This document shows positions 10,260 to 18,398 of a stretch of 64,000 bases of DNA, piece by piece (position 1 is the first letter of the stretch; each line of letters starts with the position of its first letter). The stretch lies in assembly GCA_963812505.1 (NCBI GenBank), contig CAWEVM010000009.1, positions 62,001 to 126,000 on the forward strand. The letters run 5' to 3'. The position numbers were made by a program, and so were the translations under genes. A model generated the notes under the pieces. It searched no databases and was not told the origin of the DNA. It saw only the letters and a program-made list of their open reading frames with translations. This stretch comes from JAMXLO01 sp963812505 (GTDB lineage Bacteria > Pseudomonadota > Alphaproteobacteria > Acetobacterales > Acetobacteraceae).

Positions 10260-10976
10260 CTACTCCCACACGGCGTCGAGAATGCGGCCGTCGTCGCCGA
10301 GTACCAGCGTGAGCCGGTTCGGATCGGCGTGCATGTCGCTGATGCCGCCGTTCGGCCGGACCACGCGGGTATTGGGCGGCAGGTCTTCCTCGCGGACGAT
10401 CTGGTCGGCGGCGATCCCCGCTGGCGCAGTGGCACCCTTGGCAAGAAAATTCTTGCCGACGCACGGATCGCAGACTGTGGCTGATGCCTTTGCCTCGGCG
10501 AAACCCGGCATGCCGCGCAGCGTCACGGCGTTGCTGGCGCCGCGGACACGGATTGCCTTGAAGGGATGATCGGGCGCCAGCAGGAGCACTGCCTGGATCG
10601 GTGACCGCCCCGCCGCCCCGGCAGCGTCGGGCGGGGGCTCCGCCACCAGCACCATATCCAGCACACCATCCGCGGGTGTGCCGCGAGTCAAAGGCACCAG
10701 CATGGCGTCGGTCCAACCCTCCGAACTGGTCAGCCCGCGTGCGACCACGATGTCGAGGGAGGGTGAATGCGGGCTGCGCAGCACCTCCACGCTGGCAATT
10801 GTGAGTACAGGCAGGCTTTCGACCAATTCGTTCGTTGCGGTCAGGTCGGGGCCGGCAGTGCCTGATTGCGGCTCGGACGGCGGCGCTGCCACGGGACCCT
10901 GAGCGGTGGCGCCGAACGCCAGCATGCTGCACAGCGCGACGACCACGACGGGGGCCGATCGATCGAATCGCAACAT
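10260..10976 (-). CDS. Exported protein of unknown family in a GRRM-type RiPP locus
   Basis: 238-residue protein with an N-terminal signal peptide (hydrophobic core VVVVALCSMLAFGA, cleavage expected near residues 23-26). The mature part contains the pair CDPC near residue 170 and no other obvious motif. The ATG at 10976 is preferred because GGAGG lies 5 bases upstream. The gene follows the radical SAM maturase by 17 bases, so the product probably acts on or binds the exported modified peptide. It does not look like the solute-binding-like GrrP known from some such loci. Family not recognised; the role is inferred from context. Confidence 0.75.
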   Translation of the reverse strand: MLRFDRSAPVVVVALCSMLAFGATAQGPVAAPPSEPQSGTAGPDLTATNELVESLPVLTIASVEVLRSPHSPSLDIVVARGLTSSEGWTDAMLVPLTRGTPADGVLDMVLVAEPPPDAAGAAGRSPIQAVLLLAPDHPFKAIRVRGASNAVTLRGMPGFAEAKASATVCDPCVGKNFLAKGATAPAGIAADQIVREEDLPPNTRVVRPNGGISDMHADPNRLTLVLGDDGRILDAVWE

Positions 10977-10993
10977 TGTTCCCTCCAAACCAG

Positions 10994-12169
10994 CTAGGAT
11001 GATCCAGGTTGCGGTTTCTGACCTGTCAGCTCAACCTGCTTCAGCGCGTCCAGGATAATGTCGGTCGGCACCATTTGGGTTAATTCGCAGTACCGCGTCC
11101 GTTCGCTGTCAAAGCTGCCGTTCTCGGTCAGCTTGTTGATCGGAGCACCGCCACCGCACACCGCAAAATATTCGCAGGTGCGACGGCAGGCATTCACGCC
11201 GCGCTGAATGTCCAGCGCCATCTTCTGCATCGGTGGGCTTGTCGCCATTTCCGCCAGGCTGTGCGTGTGGACGTTGCCGATGATGAAGTCGCCGTACTCG
11301 GCGTTGCGCATGCCGAGAAGCTCCGGGGAGAAACTCGACACGTCGCCGTTGCACGCCACGTTCAGCATGCCGAATGGGACGACCTGGCCGTTGCCTATCT
11401 CGGCTTCCTTGGGGCGCAGAATGCGCGGCAGCATCCCGTCGATCTCGCGAATGAAGGCGAACCGGTTGCTCTGCCGCGCGCGGCGCCAAAAGCGCTCGAG
11501 GAACGCGTGGAAGCGCTGTCGCAGGTCGCTTGTCGCGAACAGGCCGGAGGCGTGATCGCCTTCCAATTCCTCGACGTTGAAGCACACCTCGTCGATCAAC
11601 TCGCTCAGGTAGAATTCGACCAGCGCATCGGGATCGTCCAGGCTGCGCTCCGACAGGACAGTGATGACGTGGAACGGCACGCCGTGCTCTCGCAGCCGGT
11701 GAATTCCCCGCATCGTCTGATCGAATGTGCCGCGACCGCCTCGCGTCAGCCGGTGCGCATCGTGCAGGTGCCGCGGTCCATCGAGGCTGACGCCGATCCC
11801 GACCTGATATTCTTTGATCAGTTCGCACCATTCCGGCGTAATCAGCATGCCGTTGGTCTGGATCGAATGCCGCAGGCACAGGTCGCCCGGGCGCATAGTC
11901 TCGATGCGGGCAAATGCTTCGCGATAATACGCAGCCGGCAGCACCAGGGGTTCGCCGGCATGCCATATCACGGTCAGGTCCGACGCCGCCCACCCGGATT
12001 CGAAAAGCCGCTGGAAGACGGCGTCCAGCGTCTCGCGCGACATGACCGACCGATCACCGCGATTGGGCAGGTAGCAGTAGCTGCATGCGATGTTGCAGAA
12101 CGGCGTCGGCTGGACAACGAGTGTCTCGATGACCGGACCCGCCGGGACGCCGTAGGCGTCCGCCGGCAT
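10994..12169 (-). CDS. grrM: GRRM-type radical SAM/SPASM peptide maturase
   Basis: 391-residue radical SAM enzyme. The cluster cysteines are C25, C29 and C32 in CNIACSYC. The C-terminal SPASM-like region includes the cysteines of CNGDVSSF and CRRTCEYFAVCGGG. GrrM-type enzymes are known to install cyclophane cross-links between an aromatic ring and a residue two positions along in three-residue motifs of their precursor. The start ATG overlaps the TAA stop of the precursor gene by one base (TAATG), so enzyme and substrate are coupled. The adjacent W-x-N repeat peptide makes the substrate assignment strong. Confidence 0.87.
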   Translation of the reverse strand: MPADAYGVPAGPVIETLVVQPTPFCNIACSYCYLPNRGDRSVMSRETLDAVFQRLFESGWAASDLTVIWHAGEPLVLPAAYYREAFARIETMRPGDLCLRHSIQTNGMLITPEWCELIKEYQVGIGVSLDGPRHLHDAHRLTRGGRGTFDQTMRGIHRLREHGVPFHVITVLSERSLDDPDALVEFYLSELIDEVCFNVEELEGDHASGLFATSDLRQRFHAFLERFWRRARQSNRFAFIREIDGMLPRILRPKEAEIGNGQVVPFGMLNVACNGDVSSFSPELLGMRNAEYGDFIIGNVHTHSLAEMATSPPMQKMALDIQRGVNACRRTCEYFAVCGGGAPINKLTENGSFDSERTRYCELTQMVPTDIILDALKQVELTGQKPQPGSS

Positions 12170-12561
12170 TACCAGTTGCGCCAGGCGTTATGCCAGTTGT
12201 TCCAGCCGCCGTTGCGCCAGCCGCCGTTGCCCCAGCCACCGTTGCGCCAGCCATTGCGCCAGTTGTTCCAGCCGCCGTTGCGCCAGCCAGGACCACCGAA
12301 GTTAAGCCACTGCACCTTCCCGACGTTGGGATCGCCTGGCTCGAGATCGGTCTGTTCCGCGGTGATCTCGGATATCGCCTCACGGATTGCCTGAAGGCGA
12401 TCTGCCACGCCCCGCTCGGCAGCGTCGTCCTGCTGTGCCGGCGCAGCGGGTTGCCCGGGTGCGGCCGCCAAGGCGACGGATACCCCGAGCGCACCGAGCG
12501 GCAACAGTGCGGCGAGCGCCTTGACCATACGACGTGAGATCATGCGTCGACTATCCTGCAT
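12169..12561 (-). CDS. grrA: GrrA-type cyclophane RiPP precursor with nine W-x-N motifs
   Basis: 130-residue precursor. Residues 12-35 are a hydrophobic export or leader segment (ALAALLPLGALGVSVALA). A charged spacer rich in E and Q follows. The last about 40 residues are a Gly/Asn/Trp/Arg-rich core with nine W-x-N triplets: WRN, WNN, WRN, WRN, WGN, WRN, WNN, WHN, WRN. Each Trp-Asn pair is a potential three-residue cyclophane made by the adjacent radical SAM enzyme. GGAG lies before the ATG at 12561; an internal ATG at 12543 is an alternative start. The mature product's location and activity are unknown. Confidence 0.86.
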   Translation of the reverse strand: MQDSRRMISRRMVKALAALLPLGALGVSVALAAAPGQPAAPAQQDDAAERGVADRLQAIREAISEITAEQTDLEPGDPNVGKVQWLNFGGPGWRNGGWNNWRNGWRNGGWGNGGWRNGGWNNWHNAWRNW

Positions 12562-12677
12562 TGTGCTCCGCAGGGCGAAGCCGGTGACCGCTGGACGTTT
12601 CGCTAAAGCGATGCGGAACTATGCCCAGAACGCGATGATTAGTCCACTGATTTCAATAAGTAGCGTCCGTAGGGAGG

Positions 12678-13934
12678 TCAGCCGGCGATGCGCACCGGCA
12701 GCGCGGCGATGCCGTGGATGAAGTTGGAGTAGATGCGCTTCGGCTCCTCCATCATCTCCACCACCATGCCCCGCTTCAGGATCTCCTCCCACAGGATGCA
12801 GAGCTGGAGTTCCGCGAGCCGGTTGCCGACGCAGCGATGGATGCCGAACCCGAACGACAGGTGCTGCCGGGCCCGCGCGCGATCCACCAGGAACTCGTTC
12901 GGCCGATCGATCGCATCCTCGTCGCGATTGCCGGATATGTACCACATGCAGACCTTGTCGCCCTCGCGGATCCGCCTGCCGGCGATCTCGGCGTCCGCGG
13001 TCGCGGTGCGCCGCATGTGCACGATCGGCGACTGCCAGCGGATGATCTCCGATACCGCGCCTGGGATCAGTGCCGGGTTCTCGCGCAGCTTGCGGTACTC
13101 GTCAGGATGGCGGTTCAGCGCCCAGATGCTGCCCGACATCGAATTCCGCGTCGTGTCGTTGCCGCCGACGATCAGCAGCACCAGGTTGCCGAGGAAGTCG
13201 CTTGGCCGCTCCGGCAGGTTCCGCGTGGCCTCGCCATGCGCCAGCATCGACAGCAGATCGGGCCGCGGCTCCGCCTTCTGCCGCTCGTAGAACAGCCGCG
13301 TCATCGTCTCGAGGCAGTCGGTCAGCAGCTCGAGCCGCTTCTCCTCGGAATCCACGATGCCGCCGGCCTTCGGGTCCATTGTGGCAACGTCCGACCAGAA
13401 GGTCAGCTTGCGCCGCTCCTCGACCGGATAGTCGAACAGCGTCGCGAGCATCAGCGTGGTCAGCTCGATCGATACGCGCTCCACCCAGTCGAACGTCTCG
13501 TTGCGCGGCAGTCCGTCCAGCACGCGCTGCGTGCGCTCGCGGATCTGCTCCGACATGCGCTGCAGGTTCATCGGTGCGACGACAGGGCTCACCACCTTAC
13601 GCTGCTCGTCGTGATACGGCGGGTCGGAGGAGATGAAGCTGCGGCGGCGGAATTCCGGCGGGATGTCCCTGATGGTGATGCCGCCGAGACGAGCCTCGGA
13701 GGAGTAGAGCTGGTGGTTCGTCTCGACGTGCATGATGTCCTTGTACTTGGTCACCGACCAGTACGAGCCGTACATGCCGTTCTTGGTGTAGTGGACCGGG
13801 TCCTCGCGGCGCAGGCGCTCGAAATACGGATACCAGACGTCGTTCTGATACAGCTTCGGGTCGCTGACATCGATCGCATCGAGGGACAGCGAATGCGCGT
13901 CCTCGGTCGGGTCGAAATGCACGGGGGCGTTCAT
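12678..13934 (-). CDS. Cytochrome P450, CYP153-like
   Basis: 418-residue bacterial P450. The heme-binding loop is FGFGIHRCVGNRLAE (Cys near residue 361), the I-helix oxygen motif is GGNDTTRNS near residue 261, and the ExxR pair is EIIR near residue 293. The heme loop and I-helix text resemble the CYP153 group, which hydroxylates terminal carbons of alkanes and fatty acids. The subfamily is a moderate-confidence call. AGGAG lies 9 bases before the ATG. No ferredoxin or ferredoxin reductase gene is adjacent, so electron partners must be encoded elsewhere. Confidence 0.88.
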   Translation of the reverse strand: MNAPVHFDPTEDAHSLSLDAIDVSDPKLYQNDVWYPYFERLRREDPVHYTKNGMYGSYWSVTKYKDIMHVETNHQLYSSEARLGGITIRDIPPEFRRRSFISSDPPYHDEQRKVVSPVVAPMNLQRMSEQIRERTQRVLDGLPRNETFDWVERVSIELTTLMLATLFDYPVEERRKLTFWSDVATMDPKAGGIVDSEEKRLELLTDCLETMTRLFYERQKAEPRPDLLSMLAHGEATRNLPERPSDFLGNLVLLIVGGNDTTRNSMSGSIWALNRHPDEYRKLRENPALIPGAVSEIIRWQSPIVHMRRTATADAEIAGRRIREGDKVCMWYISGNRDEDAIDRPNEFLVDRARARQHLSFGFGIHRCVGNRLAELQLCILWEEILKRGMVVEMMEEPKRIYSNFIHGIAALPVRIAG

Positions 13935-13991
13935 GAACGAAAACTCCTGTTCTTGTCCCCAGACTACAAAGATCTGTTGACGGCATCAAAG

Positions 13992-14030
13992 CAAAGACGT
14001 GGGTGGCCGGCCTGCGCCGGCCATAACGAC
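13992..14030. repeat. Dispersed GGCCGG palindrome, family R2, copy 1
   Basis: A short palindrome with core TGGCCGGCCTGCGCCGGCCA, preceded by AAGACGTGGG. It lies between the P450 and carboxymuconolactone decarboxylase-family genes. Related cores occur at 32651-32676 and 46061-46149. It is probably a mobile-type intergenic repeat. It may also end or stabilise transcripts of the leftward genes. Confidence 0.6.
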
Positions 14031-14043
14031 GGGGACCCAGGCC

Positions 14044-14592
14044 CTAAGGCGCGAAGCGATCGCCGCCCTCGGGGGCCGGCACGTCGAATGCGTTCACCAC
14101 GCCGCAGAGGGCGACGTAGAAGTTCGCGACGGCGGTCAGCTCGACCAGCCACTGCGCGCCGTGCCGCTCCCGCAACGCGTCGAACACCGCCTGCTCGACC
14201 CGGTTGGTCCGCATGAGCTGCCGCATGTACAACACGATGTCACGTTCGTCGGCCGGCAGGCCTGCGGGGTCGCCCTTGGCACGCAGCAGGTCGATCACCT
14301 CCTCGCGCAGCCCGGCGCGGCGCGACGCATCCACCTGCGCCGCCCAGACGTAGTTCGCCTCGCGTTCACGCACTGCGGTCAACACGGCGATCTGACGCAG
14401 TTGCGGCTCGACGATCGTGGTCTCGCGCGCGAACGGCACCAGAGGCAGCATGTGCTCGGCCAGTTGCGGACTGTGCAGCAACACGCTGAACGGACCGCGT
14501 ACCCGGCCGAAGACCTGCATCACCTGGTCGAAGACATAGTGGTGCTCAGGCGCCATATCGGCCTTGGTGACGACTGGGGGAATGCGTGGCAT
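14044..14592 (-). CDS. Carboxymuconolactone decarboxylase / AhpD-fold family protein
   Basis: 182-residue helical protein of the CMD/AhpD-like fold. It has the family core EPQLRQIAVLTAVREREANY followed by the helix containing AAQVDASRRAGLREEV. The usual AhpD CxxC pair is absent, with Ala at the corresponding positions, so classical peroxidase activity is unlikely. The start at 14592 is chosen for GGAGG 5 bases upstream. It follows the nitroreductase gene by 11 bases and is co-transcribed with it. The reaction is unknown. Confidence 0.75.
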   Translation of the reverse strand: MPRIPPVVTKADMAPEHHYVFDQVMQVFGRVRGPFSVLLHSPQLAEHMLPLVPFARETTIVEPQLRQIAVLTAVREREANYVWAAQVDASRRAGLREEVIDLLRAKGDPAGLPADERDIVLYMRQLMRTNRVEQAVFDALRERHGAQWLVELTAVANFYVALCGVVNAFDVPAPEGGDRFAP

Positions 14593-14603
14593 GTTCGCCT
14601 CCG

Positions 14604-15239
14604 TCAGTTCATGGCGGCGTAGGGCTTGCCCCAACTATCCTGGTACACGATCTCCGCCAGCTTGCCGCGCCCGACCGGGCCGAACCGGCCCATCGGATAG
14701 CCGATCGGCAGGATCGCGTAGGAATGCACACCCTCCGGCAGGCCCATCGCCGCCTCCGCCTCCTTCTCGTACAGCAGGTGCCGCGTCGTCAGCGTCGAGC
14801 CCAGCCCCAGCGCGCGCGTCGCCAGCAGCATGTTCTGCACCGCCGGATAGATCGAGGCACCGGACCAGCGCGTCGGCCGCGCCGTGCCCTCGTCGATGCA
14901 GGCAACGATCCATACCGGCGCCTCGTGGAAGTGGTCCGTGAGGTATTCCACGGCTGAATGCTGCCGCTTGTAGCGCTCTGGCGAGACGCCGGGCGGCGGC
15001 GCGCTTGTGGCGTAGCGCGGCCCCACCACCTCGTCGAACGCCTTCTTGTACCAGGTCTGCACTGCCTGCTTGACCTTCGGATCCTTGATCACCAGGAAGC
15101 GCCAGCGCTGCGTATTGCCTCCGTTCGCCGCGCAGGATCCCGCCTCCAGGATCTTGCGGATCAACTCATCCGGCACGGGATCCGGCTTTAGCCGCCGCAT
15201 CGAGCGGGTCGTCTGCATGATCTCGAACAGGTCGTCCAT
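14604..15239 (-). CDS. Nitroreductase family protein
   Basis: 211-residue FMN-dependent nitroreductase-fold enzyme. The N-terminal flavin-phosphate motif is TTRSMRRLKPDPVPDE, a GSCAANGGNTQRWRF segment lies near residue 38, and a GLGSTLTTRHLL segment near residue 142. The start at 15239 has AAGGAGG and GGAGG just upstream. Such enzymes reduce nitro groups, quinones or other acceptors with NAD(P)H. It forms a two-gene unit with the CMD-fold gene and lies upstream of a P450, which suggests a small redox or detoxification cluster (inference). Confidence 0.87.
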   Translation of the reverse strand: MDDLFEIMQTTRSMRRLKPDPVPDELIRKILEAGSCAANGGNTQRWRFLVIKDPKVKQAVQTWYKKAFDEVVGPRYATSAPPPGVSPERYKRQHSAVEYLTDHFHEAPVWIVACIDEGTARPTRWSGASIYPAVQNMLLATRALGLGSTLTTRHLLYEKEAEAAMGLPEGVHSYAILPIGYPMGRFGPVGRGKLAEIVYQDSWGKPYAAMN

Positions 15240-15313
15240 GTCCTCCACCTCCTTGTCCCGGTTGCCGCCAGCATAGCCCAGGACGCGCCAAAGGTGCAGG
15301 ATCGGCCGACACG

Positions 15314-16576
15314 ATGCCCACCACAACTCCCATCGTCAGCCTGCTGCTGCTACTGGGCCTCGGCTTCTTCTTCGGCCTTGCCTATGAGGAATTCTACGCC
15401 CGCCTCAATCAGAAGCGCCCGGGTGGCGTGCGGACATTTCCGTTGCTGGCGCTGGCCGGGGCTTTGCTGTACCGGCTCGATCCGGGGCACTTGGTGCCGT
15501 TGAGCGCTGGGCTGCTGGCGCTGAGCGCCTGGCTCACCTGCTATTACTGGCGCCGTCTGGACGAGACCGACGCCGAAGGGTTTCCCAACGTCGGCCTCAT
15601 GGTGCCGATCTGCAATGTGCTGGCCTTCCTGCTGGGACCGGTGTCTCTCGCGGAACCGCCGTGGGTCGCCGTGGGCGCGACCGTCGCGGCGGTGTTGCTG
15701 CTGACCGCACGCGCAGAGTTGCACGGGTTCGCCCACCGCATCGAAATGGCGGAGATCGTCAACGCCGGGCGGTTCCTGCTGCTGACCGGCTTCGTGCTGC
15801 CGCTGCTGCCGGACAAGCCGGTGACCGATCTCACGCCAATCACGCCTCACCAGGTGTGGCTGGCGGTGGTGGCGGTCTGCACCGTCTCCTACGCCAGCTA
15901 TCTGCTGCAGCGCTACGTCGCGCCGGCGGGCGCCGGCCTTCTGGTGGCGTTGCTCGGCGGCCTCTATTCCTCCACCGCGACGACACTGGTGCTCGCGCGC
16001 CGGGCGCGTGATGAGCCGTCCGCGGCGCAGCAGTCAGAGGCGGGCATCGTGCTTGCGACCGCGGTGATGTATCTGCGGCTGTTGATCATCATCTTCGTGT
16101 TCAATCGCGATCTGGCGCTGGCATTGGTCCCGCCACTGCTGTCGCTTTCGGCGGTTGGTCTGGCGATGGCTCTGGGATGGTACTGGGCCTTCGGCCGGCG
16201 CCGGCCCGAGGCGGGGCACGAGAGTTCGCCGCCCAATCCGCTGGAACTTGTCACCGCTGCGACCTTTGCCGCGTTGTTCGTGGTTATCTCAATTGCGACG
16301 GCGTGGGCGACGCAGCACTTCGGATCCGCGGGCATCTACGCGCTGGCCGCCATTGTGGGCGTGTCCGACATTGACCCGTTCGTACTGAGCCTGGCGCAGG
16401 GGGATGCAGCGCAGATCACCATCCGCATCGGCATGGGCGCCATCCTGGTCGCCACGTCATCGAACAATCTGGTCAAGGCGGTGTATGCGATTGTGTACTC
16501 AGGAGGGCGTGCGCGCGCGGCGCCGGCTGCGCTGGGGCTGCTGGCGGCGTGCGGTGTCGTTGCGGCGGTGGTTTAA
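15314..16576 (+). CDS. MgtC/SapB and DUF4010 domain membrane protein
   Basis: 420-residue polytopic membrane protein with about 12 hydrophobic segments. The N-terminal third looks MgtC/SapB-like (LLGLGFFFGLAYEEF near the start). The rest matches DUF4010, including GGLYSSTATTLVLARRA near residue 218 and GVSDIDPFVLSLAQG near residue 352. The function of this combined architecture is not established. MgtC relatives are linked to magnesium and acid stress. It is divergent from the nitroreductase gene. Confidence 0.82.
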   Translation: MPTTTPIVSLLLLLGLGFFFGLAYEEFYARLNQKRPGGVRTFPLLALAGALLYRLDPGHLVPLSAGLLALSAWLTCYYWRRLDETDAEGFPNVGLMVPICNVLAFLLGPVSLAEPPWVAVGATVAAVLLLTARAELHGFAHRIEMAEIVNAGRFLLLTGFVLPLLPDKPVTDLTPITPHQVWLAVVAVCTVSYASYLLQRYVAPAGAGLLVALLGGLYSSTATTLVLARRARDEPSAAQQSEAGIVLATAVMYLRLLIIIFVFNRDLALALVPPLLSLSAVGLAMALGWYWAFGRRRPEAGHESSPPNPLELVTAATFAALFVVISIATAWATQHFGSAGIYALAAIVGVSDIDPFVLSLAQGDAAQITIRIGMGAILVATSSNNLVKAVYAIVYSGGRARAAPAALGLLAACGVVAAVV

Positions 16577-16647
16577 CCTCGCAGCACCAAGAGAAAAATG
16601 CGGTGCCTGGGTTTGATCAGGCGCGAGAGGGTCGGCTTGTTCGATGG

Positions 16648-16723
16648 CATTGCGAGGAACGTCAGCAACGAAGCAAGCCCATTACGTTGGAGATTGCCGC
16701 GTCGCTGCGTTCCTCGCAATGAC
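16648..16723. repeat. Dispersed long palindrome, family R1, copy 2
   Basis: The left arm starts CATTGCGAGGAACG and reaches AACGAAGCAA. The right arm runs from GGCGGCAATCTCC (reverse strand) back to GTCATTGCGAGGAACG. It is the same family as 2091-2188, with a shorter centre. It occupies most of the 213-bp gap between the convergent DUF4010 and Ku genes, where it could act as a two-way transcription end. Confidence 0.78.
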
Positions 16724-16789
16724 ATGGGTCACGTTCGCCCCCGCCGGAGTCTGCGGGCGCACGCTACCACGACCGCCTGGAATGCGAGG

Positions 16790-17647
16790 CTACGCGCGCT
16801 TTCGCGCCGGTGCGCGTTTCGCCTTCTTCGCAGGCGCGCGCGTCAACTTCTTCCGTGCCGGGGCCGCGGCCTGCCCGAGGCTCCGCTTCAATGCGGCCAT
16901 CAGGTCGATGACGTTGTCGCCGCGCGGCTCCTCCGGCGCTTCTGGTTTGATGCCTTCGCCCTTCAGCTTTGCCTCAATCACCTCGCGCAGTCGCGTCTCG
17001 TAGCGATCCTCGACGTCGGCGGGCTCGAACTTGCCCTTCTGCCGGTCGATCAGCTGCCGGGCAAGCTTGACCATCTCCGCATCGGGCCGGGCATTCGGGA
17101 CCTGGTCGAACAGCTTGTCATACGCATAGAGATCGCGCGGCTCGTGCAGCGTGTGCAGGACCATGCCTTTTTCCAGCGGCAGGATCGTCACCGCGCGCTC
17201 GCGTCGCGAGATGACCAGACGCGACAGCGCCGCCATGCCCGACGCCGCAATTGCATCCCGCAGCACCACGTACACGTCCTGACCCGCCTCACCATCCGGC
17301 ACCATGTAGTAGCTGGTATCGAAGTAGATCGGCTGGATCACATCGCGCGCGATGAACTTGTCCACGGTCAGGGTTGACGAACTCTCGATGCGTGCGTTGG
17401 CGAAGTCTTCGTCATCGAGCATCACATAGCGATCCTTCTCGAATTCGTAGCCCCGAGCCAGCTCCGCCCGCGGCACCTCCTTGTCCGTCTCGGCATCCAG
17501 TGTGACCGTCCGCACGCGATGACCGGTCTTCGGATTGATGAAGTGAAAATGCAGATCGCCGCTCGCACGCAATACGCTATGCAGCGATATCGGGCAGCTC
17601 ACCAGAGCGAGCCGCAGATGTCCGCGCCAGATCGGTCGCTGCGCCAT
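16790..17647 (-). CDS. ku: Ku protein (non-homologous end joining)
   Basis: 285-residue bacterial Ku. It begins MAQRPIWRGHLRLALVSCPI, the standard N-terminus of the DNA-end-binding core, includes KGMVLHTLHEPRDLYAYD near residue 160, and ends in a Lys/Arg/Ala-rich basic tail typical of bacterial Ku. As a homodimer it binds broken DNA ends and recruits LigD. The start at 17647 is set by GGAGGC upstream. No ligD is in the window. It is divergent from the PRC-barrel gene. Confidence 0.95.
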   Translation of the reverse strand: MAQRPIWRGHLRLALVSCPISLHSVLRASGDLHFHFINPKTGHRVRTVTLDAETDKEVPRAELARGYEFEKDRYVMLDDEDFANARIESSSTLTVDKFIARDVIQPIYFDTSYYMVPDGEAGQDVYVVLRDAIAASGMAALSRLVISRRERAVTILPLEKGMVLHTLHEPRDLYAYDKLFDQVPNARPDAEMVKLARQLIDRQKGKFEPADVEDRYETRLREVIEAKLKGEGIKPEAPEEPRGDNVIDLMAALKRSLGQAAAPARKKLTRAPAKKAKRAPARKRA

Positions 17648-17786
17648 TGCCGCCTCCAGAAAAACCTGACTTGGGGTCGCGGTATCTGTCACCCAATCAC
17701 AGGCACACGTTCTTTTGTGGTCGAACCGAGCGCAACCCCACAATGAAAAAACCGTTCCGGTGCCTGTCCAAAGGAGATATTCAATC

Positions 17787-18275
17787 ATGGCTAGATACGC
17801 TTCGATCGGAACCATGCTCGCCGCCACGGCGCTGATTTCGTGGCCGGTCCTGGCCCAGACCACTGGCACCGGTCCTGCGGCTGCGCCGCCGGCACCGCCG
17901 CCCGGCATGACATCCAGCCACACCACGACAACGACAACCACCACCCACCCGACCACGACCTCGGAGTCCGCGGCGGCCAGCTCATCGAAATACGTGACCG
18001 CTGACCATCAGGTGCGGGTGAGCAAGGTGGTGGGCGCCAGCGTCTACAATGATCAGAACCAGTCGATCGGTTCGATCGACGACGTGCTGATGAGCGACAG
18101 CAATCACAAGGCAGACACTGTCGTGCTCTCGGTCGGTGGCTTCCTCGGCATGGGCAGCAAGCTCGTGTCGGTGCCGTTCGAGCAACTCAAGATTGAGAAC
18201 GACAAGATCGTGATGCCGGGCGCCACCAAGGCCTCGCTGGAGGGCATGCCGGACTATCACTACACTAACGCGTGA
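17787..18275 (+). CDS. Exported PRC-barrel domain protein
   Basis: 162-residue protein with a signal peptide (residues 1-23, ending VLAQT). A low-complexity Pro/Ala and Thr-rich linker with eight consecutive Thr follows. The C-terminal PRC-barrel runs from about residue 80 (VVGASVYNDQNQSIGSIDDV). Alphaproteobacterial proteins of this type are periplasmic or envelope-associated and often stress-induced. The precise role is unknown. AAGGAG lies 10 bases before the ATG. A strong terminator follows. Confidence 0.82.
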   Translation: MARYASIGTMLAATALISWPVLAQTTGTGPAAAPPAPPPGMTSSHTTTTTTTTHPTTTSESAAASSSKYVTADHQVRVSKVVGASVYNDQNQSIGSIDDVLMSDSNHKADTVVLSVGGFLGMGSKLVSVPFEQLKIENDKIVMPGATKASLEGMPDYHYTNA

Positions 18276-18314
18276 CCTGGGTCGGATTCGCCACAACCGA
18301 TACGGTCTATGCGG

Positions 18315-18343
18315 GATGGGCGGCGATGAGCCGCCCATCTTTT
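18315..18343 (+). terminator. Rho-independent terminator after the PRC-barrel gene
   Basis: A perfect 10-bp stem, GATGGGCGGC paired with GCCGCCCATC around a GATGA loop, followed by TTTT. It ends the PRC-barrel transcript, so the egtB-egtD pair must have its own start point between here and 18399. Confidence 0.85.
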
Positions 18344-18398
18344 GTACGGCGCACTGTGCTGCCATAGTTGCCGGGCGACCGCCGGCGGGAGAGCGTCG

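Noticed and set aside
12175..12300. Regular repeats resembling a small CRISPR or iteron array
   Set aside because: The repeats are the coding sequence of the Gly/Asn/Trp-rich core of the RiPP precursor. There are no unique spacers or cas genes.
12714..14216. 500-codon open frame opposite the P450 gene
   Set aside because: It is antisense to a clear P450 with the heme-loop Cys and I-helix motif. GC-rich DNA keeps such shadow frames open, and the protein is Arg/His-rich with no domain.
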